Below the pieces are notes generated by a model. That model saw nothing but the letters and a program-made list of their open reading frames with translations. It made no database searches and had not been told where the DNA came from. Shown here piece by piece: positions 1-7,400 of a DNA stretch of 18,167 nucleotides (positions within the stretch are counted from its first letter, which is position 1; each line of letters begins with the position of its first letter). This DNA comes from CAZPLZ01 sp964587525 (lineage in GTDB: Bacteria; Oederibacteriota; CAKKQC01). The DNA lies in assembly GCA_964587525.1 (NCBI GenBank), contig CAZPLZ010000061.1:1-18167 (forward strand), written 5' to 3'. Made by a program: the position numbers and the translations under genes.

Positions 1-1
1 T

Positions 2-511
2 ACCACTGTTATCACCGACGCCGCCGGAAGGTTTGTGCACGATGGGATCATTCATGAGTTAAGTGCATATACAGTCACGCCTGCCACCGGTGCCGATTAC
101 ACGGTATCCCCGGACGAGCTCACCGTTACCGTTAACGACAAGGGAGCGCATTTTTGGGAATCCAGCCCAGGGACGCCGCTTGAGTTCACGTTGGCCGCGA
201 TCAATGGCGTCATCAAGGGGGCGGTGAAGCATGGCGATCTTTCCCCGTATGAAAAGGGCGCCGCCGTGATCGCTACCACGTACACTGGAACATTCCCGTC
301 CACCTTGCCGGACAGTGTCCTGACGGGCGAGTACACCTATTCCACGATCACGGAAACCGATGGGACATACAGCTTGAAGGTCGCAACCGGGGTGGGGACC
401 TACACCGTATACGCCTTTTCCCCGGATAGCCCGGTCACCCCCATCTCGGTCGGACCGGTGACTGCTGTTGCCGATACGGAAGTCACGGCGCCCGATTTGG
501 TGATACCGTGA
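2..511 (+). CDS. C-terminal part of secreted Ig/CnaB-like (carboxypeptidase regulatory-like) protein, 5' truncated
   Basis: The frame is open from base 2, so this is the end of a longer protein cut by the window edge. An internal GTG at 35 is a possible start codon, but the open upstream codons (TTVITDAAGRFV) read as protein of the same type. What remains is beta-rich and has no membrane segment. The last ~100 residues, from INGVIKGAV through TDGTYSLKVATGVGTYTVYA to the end, have the G-x-Y-x-L / GTYTVYAF pattern of carboxypeptidase regulatory-like or CnaB-type beta sandwiches. Such modules are common in bacterial surface proteins. The stop at 509-511 is followed at once by the prepilin gene, so it is probably the upstream member of the same operon and may be exported or pilus-associated. 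The exact function is unknown. Confidence 0.7.
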   Translation, partial: TTVITDAAGRFVHDGIIHELSAYTVTPATGADYTVSPDELTVTVNDKGAHFWESSPGTPLEFTLAAINGVIKGAVKHGDLSPYEKGAAVIATTYTGTFPSTLPDSVLTGEYTYSTITETDGTYSLKVATGVGTYTVYAFSPDSPVTPISVGPVTAVADTEVTAPDLVIP

Positions 512-516
512 TGATG

Positions 517-521
517 AGGAG
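517..521 (+). promoter_or_regulatory. Shine-Dalgarno AGGAG deciding the prepilin start
   Basis: AGGAG lies 7 nt before ATG 529. GTG 508, ATG 511 and ATG 514 are in the same frame but have no comparable site. This favours ATG 529 as the start of the following prepilin gene. Confidence 0.6.
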
Positions 522-528
522 ATCGGCG

Positions 529-1062
529 ATGACTGGAGGCGGTAAAAGGGGGAGACTAAAGGGGCAGGCGGGGTTAACCATAGTGGAGCTTTTGATCGCC
601 CTGGCCATCATGTCGATTGGGATCGGCATCGTCGCACTTCAGTTTCGCACGATGTGGGACCTCTGGAAGAAAAACTGGACCGAATTGCTCTTGCAACGGG
701 GGGCCAGGATGACCTTGGAGCAGATGGCCCAGGGCCTGCGACAGGCCAAACCGGGAACGGTTACGATAGACTCCCTGGCTGGGGAACCCAACTACAGCCG
801 CGTGGCGTTTACCCACGTTAAGGAGCAGGCCTGGCAGTTTTATAAACGGGGCGACCGGGTCTATGTGGTCAGGCCGAGGCTGGGGACAACGCTCTTTCAG
901 ACGGATTCCCTGACCGAGAGGGTGGAGGCGCTGCAGTTCACCTATCCGAGCTTTCAAGATACCGCGCTGCTGGATATTGGAATCACGCTGAGTCAGACTG
1001 CTTACCGAGATCACATCGTTCGGCTTCAATTGACCCAGCGTGTGGAGATGAGGAACCCGTGA
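529..1062 (+). CDS. Type IV prepilin-like protein, PilW/GspJ (PulJ) type
   Basis: This 177-residue protein has a class III (prepilin peptidase) signal: a short basic leader, then Q-A-G/LTIVELLIALAIMS, where cleavage and N-methylation occur after the Gly and the glutamate at mature position +5 is present. One hydrophobic helix follows, then a globular domain (WDLWKKNWTELLLQRGARMTLEQMAQGLRQAK) like that of PilW or GspJ minor pseudopilins. Minor pilins of this type sit at the tip of type IV pili or type II secretion pseudopili and prime assembly. The start was set at ATG 529 by its ribosome-binding site; GTG 508 would add seven residues. The end overlaps the next start (GTGA, 1059-1062), so the two genes are translationally coupled. 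No pilus motor or prepilin peptidase is visible in the window. Confidence 0.8.
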   Translation: MTGGGKRGRLKGQAGLTIVELLIALAIMSIGIGIVALQFRTMWDLWKKNWTELLLQRGARMTLEQMAQGLRQAKPGTVTIDSLAGEPNYSRVAFTHVKEQAWQFYKRGDRVYVVRPRLGTTLFQTDSLTERVEALQFTYPSFQDTALLDIGITLSQTAYRDHIVRLQLTQRVEMRNP

Positions 1063-2393
1063 AGATCAGGGATGAGTCCGGACAGGGGTTGGGATTCACC
1101 TTGATTGTAGGTGTCATCCTCATGATTCTTCTCGTTGCGCTGGTGGATGTCATCGTGAAGGAGATGCGCTGGATTGTCGGCTCCGGTAAGCGCAGCGTGG
1201 TGCTGCATGCGGCTGATGCGGCGCTGGACAAGGCGCTCTATAAATTACAGAAAGGTTCGAGCTGGGACGCAATTCCGCTGACCAATTACAACGGTGAATA
1301 TACGTTTACCGACATCCCGGGAGTCAGATACAAGATCATGATTCAGGAGGGCAACTGGACGCCGTACCTGGGAGAGGAGAGTTACACGCCGGCGGGCAGC
1401 ACGGACACGGAACGCACGATCACGGTCCTGGTGAGTTATACCATCACGGGTGAAAAGAAAAAGCTGCAAGCCGTCGCCCTCAGGAGTGCGCTGAACTCCG
1501 CGCTGTACGCGGGAGGCCAGCTTTTCCTGGGGGGGAATGCGGAAGTGTATTGGGGACCCGTCGTTTCGTATAACGAGCCCATAGGGATCGATCTCAGCAC
1601 GACCCCGGGTCCCCCGTGCAGCATGCCTTCCCGGCCGATCTACATTTCCCGGGGGGATATTCTGCTAAAAGGGGGGACAAAGGCAAGCGATTGTGGCAAG
1701 GATTCCTCCGATCCTTATGCGAATATTTCAGTCAATGAACGTGCCACCATGTCCGAGCTGGGCGATCCGCCAGAGGCTCCCATTGATACTTTTCGCCAAA
1801 TCGCCATGGATCTGGATGCGAAGGGTGCTTCCGGGGATCCGGCCCGGCGATATTACTACTCTGGTGCGGCAACATGGTTCATTACGAATATGACCGATCC
1901 TCCCTGGCCTCCGACGGCGGAGGATACGGTGGTGTTCTTTGATACCGACGATGGGTTGCCGTGTAACGGGCCCGATGGTGACTGTGACGACCCCCTGACC
2001 ACGAATGCGACCACCCTTACCTTCACCGGCGGTAGCAATTGCGGAACCGGCGTGCTGGTGGTCATGGGAGATTTTAATGCGAAAGGATCAGGGACCTGCT
2101 CCTGGTCAGCGAAACCGCCACCTGATTGCGACAAAATGGGAGGACCGTGCACAGACCCCACGGTCATTAGTGGTGGATTCTGGGAGGGTTATATCTGGGT
2201 CGGAGGTGAATTTGACTGGAACGGGGCCAAAAAACTCTACGGGACCCTCTCCGCCGGATCCGTGGGATCCGGTTCGGGGGCCCTGGAGATCTGGTACAAA
2301 ACAGGGAGCCGAACCCTGGGGTATTTGGGGCAGTCTGTCTTCATAAAATACTGGCGGGAACGAAAACCAGAAAATTGGGACGTGTTTCCGTAG
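1059..2393 (+). CDS. PilX-like minor pilin / pilus assembly protein with Cys- and Asp-rich insert
   Basis: The 444-residue product begins with a short polar stretch and one hydrophobic segment (GFTLIVGVILMILLVALVDVIV), followed by the A-x-x-A-L-D-K-A-L-Y-K-L helix typical of PilX-type minor pilins. The C-terminal ~130 residues are glycine-rich beta strands (GVLVVMGDFNAKG, GGFWEGYIWVGGEFDWNGAKKLYG), as in proteins annotated as PilX-like. Between them lies an insert with DTDDGLPCNGPDGDCDDP and several further cysteines (NCGTG, GTCSW, PDCDKMGGPC). This could bind calcium or form disulfides. The start GTG 1059 overlaps the previous stop and has a GAGGA just upstream. It was probably co-opted with the preceding prepilin into one pilus or secretion pseudopilus. 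Family assignment rests on the pattern and not on strong identity. Confidence 0.65.
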   Translation: MKIRDESGQGLGFTLIVGVILMILLVALVDVIVKEMRWIVGSGKRSVVLHAADAALDKALYKLQKGSSWDAIPLTNYNGEYTFTDIPGVRYKIMIQEGNWTPYLGEESYTPAGSTDTERTITVLVSYTITGEKKKLQAVALRSALNSALYAGGQLFLGGNAEVYWGPVVSYNEPIGIDLSTTPGPPCSMPSRPIYISRGDILLKGGTKASDCGKDSSDPYANISVNERATMSELGDPPEAPIDTFRQIAMDLDAKGASGDPARRYYYSGAATWFITNMTDPPWPPTAEDTVVFFDTDDGLPCNGPDGDCDDPLTTNATTLTFTGGSNCGTGVLVVMGDFNAKGSGTCSWSAKPPPDCDKMGGPCTDPTVISGGFWEGYIWVGGEFDWNGAKKLYGTLSAGSVGSGSGALEIWYKTGSRTLGYLGQSVFIKYWRERKPENWDVFP

Positions 2394-2433
2394 CGTCCTT
2401 GGCGCTAGCGGCGCCATGACCTCGAAGACTCGC

Positions 2434-2487
2434 CCCCCTCACCCTGCCCTCTCCCCCCGAAGGGGGGAGAGGGAAAGGGAGAGGGGG
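2434..2487. repeat. G/C-tract inverted repeat (REP-like hairpin) between the pilin and ligase genes
   Basis: CCCTCTCCCCCC (2447-2458) and GGGGGGAGAGGG (2462-2473) form a perfect 12-bp stem with a GAA loop. Outside it CCCTCA-type and GAGGGGG tracts (2434-2445 with 2476-2487) extend an imperfect stem. No T-tract follows, so it is not a classical terminator. Similar CCCTCTCCCCC/GGGGGAGAGGG hairpins occur as dispersed intergenic repeats in many GC-rich genomes. The right arm reaches the GTG at 2487 and supplies purine-rich sequence upstream of the ligase start, so folding could affect its translation. Confidence 0.7.
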
Positions 2488-4358
2488 TGGCACCGGCCAT
2501 GACCGCGCTGGGCCTGCGTATCGGATGGCTGACCCTGACGGCACTGCTGGTGCTGGTGTTTTTTCCGCCGGCGGCCAGCGCCTTTTCGGTGGTGAAGCGC
2601 GATTGCTACTTCTGGATGGCGCTGCTGGTCTGGATCCTGTGGGCGCTTCAACGGATCGCCGCCAGGGATCTGGCATCCGGGCTGCGGCGCGCTACGCTGC
2701 TGCTGCCGGTGGCGCCGCTGGTCGTGCTGGGCTGCGTGCAAGCCCTGCTGGGCGCCACCACGCAGGAGATCTCACCGCTGCTGGATCTGGCGTGCGGCTC
2801 CGCTCTGCTCATGGTGCTGCTTGCGGAAACAGATGCGCGCCGGCGCGCGCAATTAGGATTGATCCTGACTGGAACGGTAGGGCTGGCGGCGGCCTATGCC
2901 ATCGCCGACCACACGTGGGGACCGTTCATCACATGGGATCTCGTTTTTGCCGGGGCCGCCCCGGGGAGCACGTTCGGCAACCCGCTGTTCCTGGCTGACG
3001 CCATCATCCTGGTGCTGCCCTATGCCGGGCTTAAGTGGCTGGGCGCGCGGGGCTGGCGGCGGCTTTGCTGGGGAACGCTGGCCATTGTACTTTTTCATGC
3101 CTTGCTGCTGGCGCAGGGCCGGGGGGCATGGGTAGGGGCCGCCGCCGCCTGTGGCCTCCTGCTGGTTTTGCTGAGCCGGCATCACAGCGGCCTGTTACGG
3201 CGGAATCACCCCTGGCTCGCGCTGGCAGCGGCGGTGATCGTCCTGGACGTGGCGGTTTTGTCAATGCCGAATCCGCTCAACCCGCACCGGATCTCGGTGA
3301 TCAAACACGCGGCGACGCTTCACGATCCGTACCGGCAGGGGACCGAAGGCCGTTTTCTCCTCTGGGAGGCGACCGCGCTGATGGCCCGCCAGCGGCCGCT
3401 GCTGGGATGGGGCCCTGGACAGCTCCATGCGCATTTCACGGAATTCCAGGGCAGGCTGCTGGCCGAGCCGCGTTACCGGCATCTGGACTATCGCATGACG
3501 TACCACAGCCACAACGACCTCCTGCAATTGATGGCGGAGCGCGGGGTGGCCGGGCTTGGGCTCCTGGTGTGGATCCTGGCGGTGTGGTTCAAAGGCATGG
3601 GCACACTGGCGGCTGAATCCTGGCCGCGGTACGCGCTCCGGGCGGGCATGCTCTGTGGAATGGCGGCGTGGCTGGTGGGCGGTCTGTTCAATTCTCCGTT
3701 ACACTTACCCCCGACCGCACAGTTGTTCTGGATCGTGCTGGCCTTGGGCTGGCTGGTTCCTGGGGATAAGGTGGAGAATCTCAAACCTCGCAAAGAGTCG
3801 CCCGCGATGTTTTTCGCGGGGTATGTTCTCCTGCTCTTTATGCTCAGGCCGTTTGCCCGGGACCTGCTCAGCGAAACCTACTTGCAGTCCGGCGCGTTTG
3901 AGTACGGACGCGGAAACTACCGGCTGGCCCTGAGTCTCAAGGCGCGGGCCTGGCAACTGGCTTTGGAGGACCGGCGCCACCAGTTTTATCTCGGCAACGT
4001 GCTCGTGCGGCTGGGTGATTTTGAGCAGGCGGAGGAGGCGTACGAGTCAGACCTTAAGCGCAATCCCGCCTTCGCGTCCTCCTGGTGCAACCTGGGCATG
4101 GTCAAGCTGGCGCTTGGCAAGCCGCGCGAGGCGCTGCATGTGCTGGACCGTGCCCGGGAGCTGGCGCCGTTCGATCCAGAGGTGCACGCGCAATTGGCCT
4201 GGGCGTTTGTGAGTGTGGGGAAGGTCAGCCAAGCAAGAACCCACTGGCGTCTGGCGCTGGATTGCGGATATCGCGGGCCAAAGGTCAAAGAATTCGAGAT
4301 GATACTGGAGGATCCAGTGGTGACGGGAGTCACAAAAAATCAAGCAGGTATTGACTGA
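2487..4358 (+). CDS. O-antigen ligase (WaaL/Wzy_C)-family polytopic membrane protein with C-terminal TPR repeats
   Basis: The 623-residue protein has about ten or more hydrophobic segments in residues 1-470. It carries O-antigen ligase signatures: GSTFGNPLFLA, the GRGAWVG loop near residue 211, GWGPGQLHAHF near 310, and the HSHNDLLQLMAERGVAG loop near 340-356 that carries catalytic residues in WaaL/PglL enzymes. Residues ~498-600 contain three TPR units (FYLGNVLVRLGDFEQAEEAY, NLGMVKLALGKPREAL, QLAWAFVSVGKVSQA), probably facing outward and binding a partner. The family transfers undecaprenyl-linked glycan to lipid A core or, in PglL/PilO-type members, to protein. Next to two prepilins and large exported proteins, protein O-glycosylation is a reasonable guess but unproven. 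GTG 2487 or ATG 2499 could be the start. Its stop lies 52 bases before the favoured ATG of the next gene. Confidence 0.85.
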   Translation: MAPAMTALGLRIGWLTLTALLVLVFFPPAASAFSVVKRDCYFWMALLVWILWALQRIAARDLASGLRRATLLLPVAPLVVLGCVQALLGATTQEISPLLDLACGSALLMVLLAETDARRRAQLGLILTGTVGLAAAYAIADHTWGPFITWDLVFAGAAPGSTFGNPLFLADAIILVLPYAGLKWLGARGWRRLCWGTLAIVLFHALLLAQGRGAWVGAAAACGLLLVLLSRHHSGLLRRNHPWLALAAAVIVLDVAVLSMPNPLNPHRISVIKHAATLHDPYRQGTEGRFLLWEATALMARQRPLLGWGPGQLHAHFTEFQGRLLAEPRYRHLDYRMTYHSHNDLLQLMAERGVAGLGLLVWILAVWFKGMGTLAAESWPRYALRAGMLCGMAAWLVGGLFNSPLHLPPTAQLFWIVLALGWLVPGDKVENLKPRKESPAMFFAGYVLLLFMLRPFARDLLSETYLQSGAFEYGRGNYRLALSLKARAWQLALEDRRHQFYLGNVLVRLGDFEQAEEAYESDLKRNPAFASSWCNLGMVKLALGKPREALHVLDRARELAPFDPEVHAQLAWAFVSVGKVSQARTHWRLALDCGYRGPKVKEFEMILEDPVVTGVTKNQAGID

Positions 4359-4410
4359 AAATGGGTACATGATAAACTGCGTACAGGGTCGTACCGGCAG
4401 ATGTCAGCGC

Positions 4411-7400
4411 ATGAAAGCTCCCGCGTGTAATCATCGTCTAGCTCTATGGGGTGGCGTACTGTGTTACCTCCTCCTGGCTGAGGGTGTACACGCGGTTCCC
4501 ACCCAGTTGTTTTTCCGCTCCGATGGCGAGAATGTCAACCTCCGGCTTGAGACGACTGCGCCCGCTTCCGCCGAAGCGGCGCAAACACTTTTGGCCGGCC
4601 CTCGTGACCAATGTCTCGTCGAAGACTATCCCGATACCACCGGGGCCAAAGGCATACAGATCTATCGGTTTGTCACGCCCGAGGGATGGTCCAAGGACCC
4701 TGGCTTGAACCAGGTGAACTTCGAGTTCTGGGGGGGGTTGAAGACAGGGGGGGTTTCATTTGCCCAGCTCACGCTGCGGGTGACCATAGAAGACGCGCTG
4801 GACGGCGCGACCTGGATCGAACAGATGGGAGCCACGTGTCCGGGCTGCAAGGGATCCGGTTGCAGCGGTTCAGACTGCACCCTGAACAGCGCAGGGTGCA
4901 TCGTCAAGTTCAACCGCGAAGCCGGGGGCAATATCTTAACCGGTTCAAGTGTCAGCGGCAGCATGGGAGCGCTGCGCATCACCATCGCAATAGGCAGCAC
5001 GATCACCGTGGAGGTCTGGAACGCGGCTGGCAGCGGGGAGGGATCATTCTACTCAGATGACACCAACGTGTCTTGGATCAAGGTCCCCTACGCCAAGGAC
5101 AACTTCTCGATCTGGGGCAGCATCAGCCCGCAGCATGTGTCGTCTGGCGTGGAGAGCACATTAAATTACGTGCTGGATAATACCCACGCGGCCGCCCCCG
5201 ATATCACCCAGCTTGACATCGAGATTCCCGGCGGTCTTCCGGGGAGTGAATTCTTTCAAAATGTGGACCGTATCACGGTGGGCCATGCCTTTAATAGCAT
5301 TAACGTTACCCAGGCCACTGGTTCAGCCGATGGCACGCTTAGCATTGATTTTTCAGGCTCGCCGGTAACGAAAGGAGAGGTGGTGACCATCTCGTTCACC
5401 ACCACCGCGCCGGGGACCTCCATCAAGACGATCAAATGGGATGCGACTGCCAATCCGGCGACCGGCAATTTCTCGCTCAGCGAGAAAAATCCTGACAGTC
5501 TCTATACAGCAGTCTTTGACCTTCCGGCTGACCCCACACTCACCAGCGTCAATGCGGCGAATACCGCAAGCGGCGGGGGGCAGATCCAGATCACCTGGGA
5601 TGGACCGGATCCCGATCAGTTTGGGACCACCGCGTATCGCGTCTTCCGGGGGTTAACCGCCGAAGGGCCGATGTCGCTTCTCGCCACGGTGCCGCCGGAT
5701 GCCAGCCCGTCCACGGGCCCGTCCTCCTGGCGGCCGGTCACCACCCTCGTCACGCAAAATATCGGGCTGAGCTTCACGGACACCCCGCTCACCAACGGGG
5801 ATCTTCGTTGCTATGCCATCAAGTCGGTGAACCCGGTGGGGGAGAGCGGGTTTTCGCTTGCGCTTTGCGCGACGGCCTACGCAGCCCCAGGGGCGCCGAA
5901 TTCCATCACGGCGCTGGTGGCCAACACGAGGGTGGAGCTGGCGTGGACGCCGTCTGTCCCTGGAGATCCTTTCGGTCTGGATATATATGAAATCCATCGC
6001 AGCACTTGCTCCACCTGCGCGTTCAGCCTGGAGACGACCGTATCATTTTCAAGCAGCGTGTACATCAACACAGGGTTGTCTGATGGGACACGCTACCGAT
6101 ATAAGGTCCGGGCTTTGGACACTCAGGGAAATCCGGGAGCCTTCTCTGTCGAGGAGTCAGGACAGCCCGCGGTCAACCCGCCGGCGGGGCTAACAGCTCT
6201 GTACGACGACGTTCTATCCGGGGTGACCCTGCAGTGGCAGACCTCGATCAAGAATGTATTTCAACTCACCGCCTATAACATTTTCCGGTCTACGTGCAGC
6301 ACCTGCGCGTTGTCCATGCTGAATCCGCCGGGCACCCTGTTCAATGCCGCTGCCACGGTGTACACGGATACCACGGTTTCGCGGGCGAAGCTCTATTTCT
6401 ACGCCGTCAGTGCACTTTCCGAGGAAGGGGGGGCTCCGTCGTTCACCGAAGGGGCGATGACCTCCACTGTGAAAATCCTGACGCCACCGGCCACGCCAAC
6501 TGCCCTGACGGTCTTGCCGGTCGCCGGGCTGGCCCTGTACACGGAATGGAGTACTCTGCCCAACCTGCAGGGAGAGGTGGGTGGATATAACGTGTACCGG
6601 TCAACGTATCCGGGAACCTTGCCCTTGGATCTTGTGGCCATTCGGTCCCCGCAGTCCACCACGTCCTATCCGGACTCCATCGGCCTCGCGCTGGGACAGC
6701 GGTACCACTATCGCGTCTCGGCATTTTACACGCTGGGGGGTGAATCCAGCGGGAGCGCACTGAGTTCCACGGTGTACGGGGTGGTGGAGCCAGACAAGCC
6801 CACCGGGCTCACGGGCCAGGGGGCCAACAATGTTGTCAGACTGTCCTGGGCGGACCTGCGCCCTGGGCAGGAGGTGGACCTTTACCAGATCTACCGTGCG
6901 ACCACCTCAACGGGTGGGTTTGTGTCCTTGGCGACGTTCAGCGGCACATATTATGACGACACCGGGGTGATCAACGGTACCGCTTATTTCTACCAGGTCA
7001 GCGCCGACAACTGGGGCGGGGAGGGACTGAAAGCGTCCACCCTGGGCATCATTCCATTCGACCCGCCAAGCACCCCCGGAACTCTAACTGTGTTCTCAGG
7101 GCCTCAGCAGCTCCTCTTGGAGTGGGGACCTTCCACGCCCACCACGTATCCCATCGAGGGATACGAGGTGTTCCGTTCGGCCGTCTCGGGCGCGGAGACT
7201 TACCTGACCCTTGTGACGGGGGACACCACCAGTGTGTACCTCGATACAAGTTTTACTCCGCCGGACAATGGGACTGAGTTTTTCTATACAGTTCGGGCGC
7301 GGGACAACCAGGGGTTTACGAGTCTTGACAGCAACGAGGCGAGCGCAATACCGGCCATCCCGCCATGCCCGCCATCGACGCTGGTGGCCTTGCCTTCCGC

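Noticed and set aside
2447..2473. Rho-independent terminator after the PilX-like gene
   Set aside because: The stem is strong but is followed by A/G-rich sequence and not a T-tract; the operon seems to continue.
3035..3616. Plus-strand frame of 193 codons inside the ligase gene
   Set aside because: Ala/Gly/Arg/Pro-rich shadow of a clear membrane protein frame.
4837..4863. DnaJ-type zinc finger
   Set aside because: Only one CxxCxGxG unit is present and the protein has a signal peptide; DnaJ needs four units and a J domain.
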